7,104 nucleotides of DNA from Propionibacteriales bacterium (GCA_030453285.1 JAKDKP010000110.1:1-7104), one strand, 5' to 3'; counted from the stretch's first letter, positions 1 to 5,130 are shown. Numbers and translations are program-made. Notes: generated from the letters alone by a model not told the origin.

Positions 1-213
1 TGGCGGGGCGACCGCTGGGTGGCGCGGCCCGACCAGAGCCACGACTCGCAGGTGAAGCGAGGTTCGCCCGACGAGTTCGACCGTGCTGTTCGTAACACCT
101 ACAAGGTCTTGCTCACCCGCGGTATGCGCGGTACCACGATCCTTTCCACCGATGCGGAAACCCAGGAGTTGCTGGAGCGACTCGTTCCCGCACGCCCGGT
201 CGCATCGGAGTGA
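1..213 (+). CDS. C-terminal fragment of a DUF2075 (Schlafen group 3-type helicase domain) protein, 5' truncated
   Basis: The frame is open from base 1 to a TGA at 211-213, so the gene begins outside the window and only its last 70 residues are visible. A GTG at 19 opens a shorter reading but is internal. The segment RNTYKVLLTRGMRGTTI, followed by a ...STDAETQELL tail, matches the end of the DUF2075 domain as I remember it (typical form: NTYRVLLTRGMKG... then T/D-E-xT-xxxL). There the arginine of LTRG sits in the last helicase motif of this P-loop NTPase family. The preceding residues (H-D-S-x-V-K-R) also fit. The Walker A and B motifs would lie upstream and cannot be checked here. The next gene starts 4 bases after this stop, with its ribosome site GGAG inside this gene's last codons, so the two are almost certainly co-transcribed. 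The function of DUF2075 proteins is not well established; a nucleic-acid helicase or defence role is inference from the family. Confidence 0.72.
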   Translation, partial: WRGDRWVARPDQSHDSQVKRGSPDEFDRAVRNTYKVLLTRGMRGTTILSTDAETQELLERLVPARPVASE

Positions 214-217
214 AGGC

Positions 218-541
218 ATGTCTGACTTGATCGAGCTGCGTGACCGAATGCGGGACTTCACTGCAGAGCGCGACTGGGGGCAGTTCCACGACCCGAAGTC
301 CCTGATCCTGGCGCTGGTGGGTGAAGTTGGCGAACTCGCCGAGGTGTTCCAATGGCTCCCCTCGGCCCACTCGAACGCCTTGAGTCGCGAGGAACCGACG
401 GCCACGCAGGTACGAGACGAACTGGCGGACGTGCTGCTCTACTTGGTACGACTCGCTGACGTCCTCGACGTCGACCTCCACGCGGCAGCCTTGGACAAGA
501 TGGCCAAGAACGCCTCCAAGCATCCCTCTCGACCGCTGTGA
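218..541 (+). CDS. MazG-like nucleotide pyrophosphohydrolase (RS21-C6/dCTPase type)
   Basis: A complete 107-residue protein. It should hydrolyse (d)NTPs to the monophosphate and pyrophosphate in the cytoplasm, clearing non-canonical or excess nucleotides. The all-alpha NTP-PPase metal motifs are intact: ExxE at residues 36-39 (in GEVGELAE) and ExxD at 68-71 (in DELADVLLY). Upstream W20, F23 and H24 and the PKSL segment at 26-29 match the RS21-C6-like subgroup, and K94-K97-N98 near the end matches its usual KxxKN tail. The length is normal for the single-domain family. I chose the ATG at 218 because GGAG (207-210) lies 7 bases upstream and the homologous region starts there; an upstream ATG at 83 in the same frame would run through the preceding gene. 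It sits 4 bases after the DUF2075 gene, suggesting translational coupling. The exact substrate (dCTP, modified dCTP or other) cannot be read from the sequence. Confidence 0.88.
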   Translation: MSDLIELRDRMRDFTAERDWGQFHDPKSLILALVGEVGELAEVFQWLPSAHSNALSREEPTATQVRDELADVLLYLVRLADVLDVDLHAAALDKMAKNASKHPSRPL

Positions 542-582
542 TGGCTTCCGTCCACGTGCCAAGGCGGTTCCTGGAGAACGCC

Positions 583-588
583 TAGGAT
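583..588 (+). promoter_or_regulatory. possible -10 element for leaderless transcription of the DivIVA-motif gene
   Basis: TAGGAT fits the actinobacterial TANNNT -10 pattern and ends exactly 6 bases before the ATG at 595, the spacing expected if transcription begins on the A of the start codon. No good -35 hexamer is visible. The same bases contain AGGA at a suitable ribosome-binding distance, so the signal is ambiguous. Confidence 0.35.
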
Positions 589-594
589 TCGTCC

Positions 595-978
595 ATGGCA
601 GTTGACGTTCCCAGCTTCACTCTCACCCGACGCGGATACGATTTCAGCGACGTGCACCGGTTCACCAAGTGGGTCGACGAACGGCTGAAGGTGACCGACA
701 CCCTCCCCCGCGGGGCCGTGGAGTCGGCCAAGTTCCGCACATCTCGTGGCCGCGGCTACAGCCCGGCCGACGTCGACGAGTGGATGGACACCCTGCCGTT
801 GTCTGCGACTGATCCCGATCATGAAGCCACCCTGGACCCCGAACTGCGCCGCCCGGAGGACATGCGGATCAGTGCCGACGATGACGCCCAGCAGGGACGT
901 CAACGGTTGATCATCCCCATTCTGCTGTTCGCCGTGCTCCTGGCCTTCGTGCTGCTGAAGTTGATCAACATGCTCTGA
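595..978 (+). CDS. small tail-anchored protein with two DivIVA-type motifs
   Basis: A 127-residue protein of unknown exact role. Two short motifs of the actinobacterial DivIVA-domain type (F-x-x-x-x-R-G-Y-x-x-x-x-V-x-x-[FW]) are visible. The first is at residues 8-27 (F8, RRGYDFSDV) and the second at 47-67 (F47, GRGYSPADVDEW). In DivIVA/Wag31 this N-terminal motif binds curved membrane, but here there is no long coiled coil. Instead an acidic linker (about 70-103) is followed by one hydrophobic segment at about 105-125 ending at the C-terminus, so the protein is probably anchored by its tail with the motifs in the cytoplasm. The ATG at 595 has AGGA (584-587) 7 bases upstream. The same bases also form TAGGAT exactly 6 bases before the start, so a leaderless message is possible. 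The gene starts 53 bases after the pyrophosphohydrolase and is followed by a strong hairpin. A link to cell division or polar growth is inference from the motif only. Confidence 0.8.
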   Translation: MAVDVPSFTLTRRGYDFSDVHRFTKWVDERLKVTDTLPRGAVESAKFRTSRGRGYSPADVDEWMDTLPLSATDPDHEATLDPELRRPEDMRISADDDAQQGRQRLIIPILLFAVLLAFVLLKLINML

Positions 979-989
979 CGGTTGCAGGG

Positions 990-1022
990 TGGGCGTTCGG
1001 GTCGTTGTTCCCGGCACGCCCA
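990..1022. terminator. GC-rich hairpin after the DivIVA-motif gene, probable terminator without U-tract
   Basis: TGGGCGT (990-996) pairs perfectly with ACGCCCA (1016-1022), and inside it CGGG (998-1001) pairs with CCCG (1010-1013), leaving an 8-base loop. It begins 12 bases after the TGA at 976-978. No run of T follows on the + strand, as is common for actinobacterial hairpin terminators. Because the flanking genes converge here, it may act on either strand. Confidence 0.55.
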
Positions 1023-1059
1023 ACGAGCAGGCGGAGTTCGCCCGAGGCGGATGTTGATC

Positions 1060-1123
1060 TTGGTCTCGACACGCGACCAACGTAGGGGGAGCGACTCGAC
1101 CAACGTAGAGCTGGAGCGACTCG
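1060..1123. repeat. short intergenic inverted and tandem repeat
   Basis: Two adjacent imperfect copies of a 25-27 base unit lie at 1074-1098 and 1097-1123. Each begins CGACCAACGTAG and ends GAGCGACTCG, with only 3 and 5 differing bases between (GGG versus AGCTG). Immediately before them TTGGTC (1060-1065) and GACCAA (1075-1080) form a 6-bp stem with a 9-base loop that overlaps the first copy. The block lies between convergent genes, where dispersed extragenic repeats of high-GC actinobacteria often sit. Membership in a genome-wide repeat family is inference. Confidence 0.6.
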
Positions 1124-1178
1124 TCTCTCGCAAAGCTACCCAAGCGACGTAGGCGGCGGCTGGACCTGCGGTGAAGAG

Positions 1179-2186
1179 CTAGGCGTCGAGGGCGTCCTCG
1201 GCGAGCAGGGCGAAGCTGACGAGCCAGTGGGTGGACATGAAGTCGCCGTCGGTGATCACGGTGGCGACGTCGGCGACGAACCGGTCGGCGGCATCCCGTA
1301 CGGGCTCGGCGCGATCGGTGGGCAGGCAGGCCGCCAGACGCCGTAAGTGGGCCGCACGAGAAAGGCCCAACCCGTACAGGTGCACCGCGCGGCCGTCGGT
1401 GGCATCCAGGACCTCGGGCATGATCAACAACGGATCGTCGACAGCCCCGAGACCGGGCAGGAACGCCGCCAGCCAGGGCCCGAACTCCGCAGGCGGCAGC
1501 ACCCGTCGCATCAGGTCCGCCTCCGACAGGGCGGGCGACAGGAAGTCCTCACCGCTGGGCTCGAACCGGGTCTGATGATCGACATCGTTGCCGAAGAACT
1601 GGCGTGCATACAGCTCGATCATGCCAACCGCCTCGGCATCCCCCAACGCCCCGAAACCCTGATGACACAGGGAAAGCGCAAAAGCGGTGTTGGAGTGCAC
1701 CCCGTGCCGTACGGGCCGACTCACCTTCGGCAGCCAGGACAGCAGGTTCGCCCGAACCACGGCCGCCAACGGCACCATCGCCTGCCCCCACCGCTCCGGG
1801 GACACCCGTTCGGCCTCCGCAGCGAGCATGATCAACCAGCCCCACCCGTACGGACGCTCGAAGCTTCGTCGTTCACGCAGATAGGTTGCCTCGACCCCGA
1901 TCGCGGCAGGCGCGAGTCGCTGGTCCAATTCGGCCCGCAGGGCGTCGGCAACGTCGGAATCCAGCACATCCTCGTCCAGCAGCCGGATCGCCGACCACTG
2001 CATGTGCACCGAGGAGTGCCAGTCGAGGCTGCCGCAGAACGCCGGATGCAGCCGCTGCGGTGTGACCTCGACATCGTCGATCGACCTGCTGACGTGCGCC
2101 GCCCCGTACGGGAACGGTGTCCGGAGCACCTGCAGGACGGTCCGGCCCCAAGCGCGATGGACGGGCTGACGTGCGGAGGTCGACAT
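1179..2186 (-). CDS. DUF2891 family protein
   Basis: A 335-residue protein recognised by DUF2891 landmarks: HPAFCGSLDWHSSVH early in the protein, FERPYGWGW in the middle, then SNTAFALSL, EPSGEDFLSPALSEADLMRRVLPPxEF (with internal variation), AVHLYGLGLSRA and a final STHWLVSFA. The histidine- and tryptophan-rich blocks and repeated helical segments recall an alpha/alpha-barrel such as sugar-processing enzymes have, but no reaction has been assigned as far as I know. There is no signal peptide, so it is likely cytoplasmic. I chose ATG at 2186 (MSTSARQP...) because homology begins just after it. A GTG at 2213 with AGG 5 bases upstream would add 9 residues (MVIHGSVGV) and cannot be excluded. It lies 93 bases downstream of the acidic orphan gene on the same strand (66 if the GTG is used), so co-transcription is possible. 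Its 3' end faces the DivIVA-motif gene. Confidence 0.85.
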   Translation of the reverse strand: MSTSARQPVHRAWGRTVLQVLRTPFPYGAAHVSRSIDDVEVTPQRLHPAFCGSLDWHSSVHMQWSAIRLLDEDVLDSDVADALRAELDQRLAPAAIGVEATYLRERRSFERPYGWGWLIMLAAEAERVSPERWGQAMVPLAAVVRANLLSWLPKVSRPVRHGVHSNTAFALSLCHQGFGALGDAEAVGMIELYARQFFGNDVDHQTRFEPSGEDFLSPALSEADLMRRVLPPAEFGPWLAAFLPGLGAVDDPLLIMPEVLDATDGRAVHLYGLGLSRAAHLRRLAACLPTDRAEPVRDAADRFVADVATVITDGDFMSTHWLVSFALLAEDALDA

Positions 2187-2279
2187 GACCCCCACGCTCC
2201 CATGGATGACCACCGGTGCCTGACAACAACCCGCCGACGACAGCCAGTTCCAGCAGACACAACTTCCTGGGGCAGAGGA

Positions 2280-2666
2280 TCAGAGTTTGGCCTCAGCCAC
2301 CGAGTCGTCGACCCTCAGGTCGACCACGTCCTGTCCGTCCTCGGTGATCTCCACGTTGTACGCACGACGCCCGACCAGATCCTTGACCAGCTTGACGATC
2401 CCGTCGACATCGGAGCTGGAGAAGACGTGCACCTTGCCGTTGGGATGCTCGGGCTTGGCGACCTCGAAGGCTTCGATGTGGACGAGATACTTGTCCAGCA
2501 CGTCCTCCATCGGGTACTGGTCGTCCTCGCCCTGCTCCGCCACGCACTCCAGAGCGGCCACGAAGTAGCCGTCGTCGAGCTTCTGGTAGATCTCGGTCTC
2601 GTCGGTCAATCGATACTGCTTCGAATCGTCAAAGATGTCGGCATGGACCACGCGCGGAATGATCAT
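2280..2666 (-). CDS. acidic hypothetical protein, 128 residues
   Basis: I do not recognise this protein. It has about 30 Asp/Glu against about 13 Lys/Arg, no membrane segment and no signal peptide, so it should be a soluble cytoplasmic protein. It looks like a compact alpha/beta fold: a strand-rich start (MIIPRVVHADIF), a segment YQKLDDGYFVAALE (27-40), a strand VHIEAFEVAK (57-66), a strand KVHVFSSSD (73-81) followed by a helix, and RAYNVEITEDGQDVVDLRV (99-117). Only one cysteine (C41) is present. Codon use matches the neighbours. The start ATG at 2666 has no ribosome site, but TAGCGT lies exactly 6 bases upstream, which fits leaderless initiation. The gene is followed by the DUF2891 gene on the same strand. 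The intact frame, sensible composition and promoter support a real gene; its function is unknown. Confidence 0.8.
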   Translation of the reverse strand: MIIPRVVHADIFDDSKQYRLTDETEIYQKLDDGYFVAALECVAEQGEDDQYPMEDVLDKYLVHIEAFEVAKPEHPNGKVHVFSSSDVDGIVKLVKDLVGRRAYNVEITEDGQDVVDLRVDDSVAEAKL

Positions 2667-2672
2667 GCCGTC

Positions 2673-2678
2673 ACGCTA
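2673..2678 (-). promoter_or_regulatory. -10 element for leaderless transcription of the acidic orphan gene
   Basis: Read on the minus strand, TAGCGT (2678 down to 2673) fits TANNNT and is followed by 6 bases (GACGGC) and then the ATG at 2666. No Shine-Dalgarno-like sequence is present in front of this ATG, which makes a transcript starting at the A of the start codon the simplest reading. The -35 region is not convincing. Confidence 0.45.
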
Positions 2679-2784
2679 ACAGCGCCGGGGGCGACGTCCT
2701 CGCCGTCTCGACGCGTCGCCGGACCCTCGCGGACCAAAACCGGTAGGTACAGCACCAGCGCCGGAGAATGTGACAGCAGAACAC

Positions 2785-2824
2785 GTCGGTCTACCGACTT
2801 TTCCGTCGGGCTCGGATCGATCCG
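2785..2824. other. alternative small hairpins and a 12-base palindrome in a gene-free stretch
   Basis: The roughly 280 bases between the acidic orphan gene and the tRNA (2667-2949) hold no convincing gene. Within them GTCGG (2785-2789), CCGAC (2794-2798) and GTCGG (2805-2809) form two mutually exclusive hairpins, the first extendable to 6 bp (GTCGGT/ACCGAC). Directly after them lies the perfect palindrome CGGATCGATCCG (2813-2824). They could be a weak terminator for the upstream tRNA or a binding site for a dimeric regulator; neither is shown. Confidence 0.35.
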
Positions 2825-2949
2825 GCGGCCCCGCGGCACCGTGGGACGTACGCCGGCAACCCTGGCCCGATGAGATGGCAGTTGGCGAACGCCGGCCGAG
2901 GTACGACAACGGCGACCTCACCACGGGGCCCCCAAGCCATGGGAGAGAG

Positions 2950-3022
2950 CGCCCTCGGCAGGATTCGAACCTGCGACACCCGCTTTAGGAGAGCGGTGCT
3001 CTATCCCCTGAGCTACGAGGGC
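2950..3022 (-). tRNA. tRNA-Arg, anticodon CCU
   Basis: Read on the minus strand from 3022, the full cloverleaf can be laid out. The acceptor stem GCCCTCG pairs perfectly with CGAGGGC (2951-2957). The D arm is GCTC/GAGC with loop AGGGGATA, and the anticodon stem CCGCT/AGCGG encloses loop CTCCTAA. A 5-base variable loop GTGTC follows, then T arm GCAGG/CCTGC with loop TTCGAAT. The anticodon at loop positions 3-5 is CCT (CCU in RNA), decoding AGG. The discriminator base is G at 2950. The bases after it are CTCT, so CCA is not encoded and must be added after transcription. AGG is a rare codon in high-GC genomes. The gene stands alone; no other tRNA is near it. Confidence 0.95.
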
Positions 3023-3035
3023 AGGGACCGCGGAG

Positions 3036-3041
3036 AGTCTA
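3036..3041 (-). promoter_or_regulatory. probable -10 element of the tRNA-Arg gene
   Basis: On the minus strand TAGACT (3041 to 3036) fits TANNNT and lies 13 bases before the mature tRNA 5' end at 3022, leaving a short leader for RNase P to remove. No strong -35 is visible. A 9-base direct repeat GCACGGGCC (+ strand 3051-3059 and 3067-3075, 16 bases apart) covers the region where a -35 would fall. Confidence 0.45.
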
Positions 3042-3097
3042 AGGCATCGGGCACGGGCCAAGGCGTGCACGGGCCGAGAGCGACGTCGGAGACCTGT

Positions 3098-3151
3098 CGT
3101 TGAGGCGAGGGCTCGAGACGTTCGACGCGCTCGTTCCTCGCTTGCTCAACG
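3098..3151. repeat. intergenic imperfect inverted repeat of the TTGAG/CGAG type
   Basis: CGTTGAG plus GCGAGG (3098-3110) pairs with CCTCGC, then a TTG bulge, then CTCAACG (3136-3151), enclosing a 25-base middle containing CTCGAGACG and GTTCGACGCGC. It lies between the tRNA gene and the thioredoxin gene, both on the minus strand, about 65 bases after the thioredoxin stop. Its style (TTGAGcnnGCGAGGaacGAGCG... with TCGA-rich centre) resembles short dispersed extragenic repeats I know from high-GC actinobacteria. It may also act as a terminator for the thioredoxin transcript. That it is present elsewhere in this genome is inference. Confidence 0.5.
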
Positions 3152-3215
3152 ACCGACTACTCAGCTGCTCGATCACCGCTTGGCCACCGACCGAGCCGGT
3201 CAAGGGGTGCACCGG

Positions 3216-3578
3216 TCAGCTCTGGAGCTTGGCGACCTCAGCGTGCACGGTCTCCATGTCGAGGTCCTTGATCTTGGTGATCACTTCCTGCAACTGCGGG
3301 CCCTTGAGCGCGCCGGCCTGGTTGAAGACCATCACGCCTTCTCGGAACCCCATCAGCGTTGGCACGGCGGTGATGCCGAGCTGCCCGGACAGCTCCTGGT
3401 TCTGGTCGATGTCCATCTTGGTGAACGTGACGTCCTCGTGCTTGTCCGAGAGCTTCTCGTACACCGGTGCGAACTGCACACACGGGCCGCACCAGGTCGC
3501 CCAGAAGTCCACCAGGACGATGTCGTTCCCGGTGACGGTCTTCTCGAAGTCAGCGGTGTCGATGTTCTCGACGGCCAT
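3216..3578 (-). CDS. trxA: thioredoxin
   Basis: A 120-residue cytoplasmic thioredoxin that reduces protein disulfides and is itself reduced by thioredoxin reductase. The active site WCGPC places the redox cysteines at C30 and C33. The buried aspartate is D24 in VLVDFWA, and the cis-proline is P73 in AVPT. The residue after the active site is valine (CGPCV) rather than the usual lysine or arginine. The C-terminal part (FREGVMVFNQAGAL, then a helix to residue 120) is about 10 residues longer than E. coli thioredoxin and matches a second actinobacterial thioredoxin type. The ATG at 3578 is fixed by an excellent ribosome site, GAGGAGG (3592-3586), 7 bases away. It lies 90 bases after the methyltransferase on the same strand, with a 10-bp hairpin between them, so it may have its own transcript. 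The repeat at 3098-3151 lies downstream. Confidence 0.95.
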   Translation of the reverse strand: MAVENIDTADFEKTVTGNDIVLVDFWATWCGPCVQFAPVYEKLSDKHEDVTFTKMDIDQNQELSGQLGITAVPTLMGFREGVMVFNQAGALKGPQLQEVITKIKDLDMETVHAEVAKLQS

Positions 3579-3585
3579 GATCGTT

Positions 3586-3592
3586 CCTCCTC
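3586..3592 (-). promoter_or_regulatory. strong ribosome binding site of the thioredoxin gene
   Basis: GAGGAGG on the minus strand, 7 bases before ATG 3578. It is the best Shine-Dalgarno sequence in the window and predicts high translation. It begins 6 bases after the foot of the hairpin at 3599-3623, close enough for that structure to affect ribosome access. Confidence 0.8.
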
Positions 3593-3598
3593 AGCAAT

Positions 3599-3623
3599 GG
3601 CAGGTGCCCGATCGGCACCTGCC
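3599..3623 (-). terminator. perfect 10-bp hairpin between methyltransferase and thioredoxin genes
   Basis: GGCAGGTGCC (3599-3608) and GGCACCTGCC (3614-3623) are exact reverse complements around a 5-base loop. No U-tract follows on either strand. It lies 45 bases after the methyltransferase stop and just upstream of the thioredoxin ribosome site. It is most simply a U-less terminator of the upstream transcript, but it could instead be a 5'-leader structure or mRNA-stabilising element of the thioredoxin message. Confidence 0.55.
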
Positions 3624-3668
3624 TGTGTCAACGGCGCCGGACGGATGGGTATTCCGACCGGCAATCCC

Positions 3669-4346
3669 TCACTTGATCGCGACGATGCGCCTGATCGGTA
3701 CGGGCATGGCGACGGGGCCGCGGACAGCGACCCGCGCCACCAGGTGCTCCACCCCGGCGGCCAGACGCCCAACATCCAGCCCACGGAATGGCACGGCCGA
3801 CAACAGGGTCACCGCGTCGGCCCGGTCGGCAACGGTGAAGACGTACCGTTCCCGCCGATGCTCGACCTTGCGTAGGCCCGCCGCTGGAAGGCTGGCGACC
3901 ATCTTGTCGCGGGCCAGCCCGGTTTCACGAATCTTGAGATGCCGCACCAACAGCCCCACCTCCTGCAGATCGGCGGGTGAGACCGGAAACATTGCTGGCG
4001 CCAGTGCGACGAACACACCGCCGGGCCGCAGCACGCGCGCCACTTCGGCGAGTGCATGACCCATCTCCGGTCGGGAGAAAACACCGAGCACCGAGGTGAC
4101 GACGTCCACCGAACCATTCTCCACGGGAATCCGGCCAGACAGCAGCCCGGCATCAAGCCGGGTGACCTGGCGGCCATCGGCGGCGAGATGATCGGCCGCA
4201 CCGCCGGCGTCGGTACTCAGGTCGAGCACCGTCTGGGCTCGATGCCCGACACCGCGGACCAACCAGTCGTACGGGGCGTGGTCACCGGCGTGTGCCCTGG
4301 ACAGCACGGCGGCGATCGCTTCGGGGGAGAACTCAACCATCGGCAT
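3669..4346 (-). CDS. class I SAM-dependent methyltransferase-fold protein with altered motif I
   Basis: A 225-residue protein with Rossmann-type methyltransferase layout. Motif I is at residues 40-49 (VLDLSTDAGG), the acidic end of strand 2 at D65, the strand 4 region at 80-89 (VDVVTSVLGV), and the typical post-motif helix and turn EVARVLRPGG at 101-110 is followed by VFVALAP. Motif I is unusual: families normally read DLGCGxG, but here the first glycine and the cysteine are replaced by Ser-Thr-Asp. SAM binding may be weakened or altered. The C-terminal half (RRERYVF..., then hydrophobic LLSAVPF) loosely resembles the tail of 23S rRNA guanine-N1 methyltransferases of the RlmA type, but no zinc-binding N-terminus is present, so I do not assign a substrate. 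The ATG at 4346 is the first in frame; another at 4340 (M3) is equally possible, and neither has a clear ribosome site. It starts 80 bases after ideR on the same strand. Confidence 0.85.
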   Translation of the reverse strand: MPMVEFSPEAIAAVLSRAHAGDHAPYDWLVRGVGHRAQTVLDLSTDAGGAADHLAADGRQVTRLDAGLLSGRIPVENGSVDVVTSVLGVFSRPEMGHALAEVARVLRPGGVFVALAPAMFPVSPADLQEVGLLVRHLKIRETGLARDKMVASLPAAGLRKVEHRRERYVFTVADRADAVTLLSAVPFRGLDVGRLAAGVEHLVARVAVRGPVAMPVPIRRIVAIK

Positions 4347-4426
4347 CCAGCCGTTCGCGCTCGATCATTCCCGTCCATCCCTCATTGACATGCCGCCCGC
4401 ACTCGAACCGACCGGCCCGCGATGAC

Positions 4427-5122
4427 TCAACCCTTCGCGACGAACAGGTACCCCGCCGCCTCGAGATCGACTTCGCACTCGGGGCCCTGCCCCGAACGCA
4501 GCCGCAGGCCCAAGCCTCCCCGAGAGACCGAGATCTTGGCGCCGGGTTGAATGCCCGCGGTGCGCAGCGTGTGCATGGTGTCGATGTCCTTCTGGATCTC
4601 CTCGCTGATGCGGACGATCACCACCTCGACGGTGCCCTCGAGGTCCTTGGTCATGGCGTCGAGGTGTTCGAAGGTGACTCCGGCAGCACCGGGGGTCTCC
4701 TCCATGCCGAGTTCGCCGAGGCCAGGGATGGGGTTGCCGTACGGGGATTCGTGCGGATGATCGAGGATGTCGACCAACTTGCGCTCCACGTCCTCGGAGA
4801 TGACGTGTTCCCATCGACAGGCCTCGTCGTGCACGAGTTCCCAGTCCAGACCGATCACGTCGGTGAGCAGCCGCTCGGCAAGTCGGTGCTTGCGCATCAC
4901 CCGGGTGGCCAGCAGGCGACCATGCGCCGACAGCTCCAGATGGCGATCGCCCTGGACGGCCACCAGACCGTCGCGCTCCATCCGTGCCACGGTCTGGGAG
5001 ACGGTGGGGCCGCTTTGTTGAAGACGCTCAGCAATGCGGGCCCGCAACGGGACGATGCCCTCCTCCTCCAACTCGAAAATGGTGCGCAGATACATCTCAG
5101 TGGTATCGATCAGATCACTCAC
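4427..5122 (-). CDS. ideR: iron-dependent transcriptional repressor, DtxR/IdeR family
   Basis: A 231-residue metalloregulator that, with Fe(II) bound, represses iron-uptake genes. The N-terminal winged helix is nearly identical to DtxR as I recall it: [10 protein letters not shown], then LRARIAERL and [18 protein letters not shown] as the helix-turn-helix. The metal-binding domain follows ([13 protein letters not shown], then [10 protein letters not shown]), and a C-terminal SH3/FeoA-like domain occupies about residues 166-231. Starting from GTG 5122, the ligands fall on the same numbers as in DtxR: M10, C102, E105, H106 (primary site) and H79, E83, H98 (ancillary site). The cysteine at 102 marks an iron sensor rather than a manganese sensor of MntR type. 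A GTG at 5134 would add four residues, but GAGGTGA (5137-5131) stands 8 bases before 5122 and overlaps the 5134 codon. The gene begins 55 bases after the aldolase. No iron box is seen in the window, so its targets lie elsewhere. Confidence 0.95.
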   Translation of the reverse strand: MSDLIDTTEMYLRTIFELEEEGIVPLRARIAERLQQSGPTVSQTVARMERDGLVAVQGDRHLELSAHGRLLATRVMRKHRLAERLLTDVIGLDWELVHDEACRWEHVISEDVERKLVDILDHPHESPYGNPIPGLGELGMEETPGAAGVTFEHLDAMTKDLEGTVEVVIVRISEEIQKDIDTMHTLRTAGIQPGAKISVSRGGLGLRLRSGQGPECEVDLEAAGYLFVAKG

Positions 5123-5130
5123 GTGTTGCT

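Noticed and set aside
439..1143. Minus-strand open frame of 234 codons
   Set aside because: It crosses the DivIVA-motif gene antisense and the intergenic repeat, with no motif or ribosome site.
1347..2873. Long + strand open frame of 508 codons
   Set aside because: It runs antisense to the DUF2891 gene and the acidic orphan gene, is rich in Arg, Pro, Gln and His, and has no family features; it is a high-GC shadow.
2770..3103. Short + strand frames across the tRNA
   Set aside because: Their products contain the typical false peptide from reading through a tRNA antisense (RIRTCDTRFRR... and similar).
2950..3151. tRNA-Arg as an integration site for a mobile element
   Set aside because: No integrase, no partial tRNA duplication and no phage or plasmid genes are present on either side.
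3100..4059. Long + strand open frame of 319 codons
   Set aside because: It is antisense to thioredoxin and the methyltransferase, both of which have clear family motifs and good starts.
4333..4368. Possible 11-residue upstream open frame before the methyltransferase
   Set aside because: An ATG at 4368 gives a short frame overlapping the start, but it has only a weak ribosome site and no sign of function.
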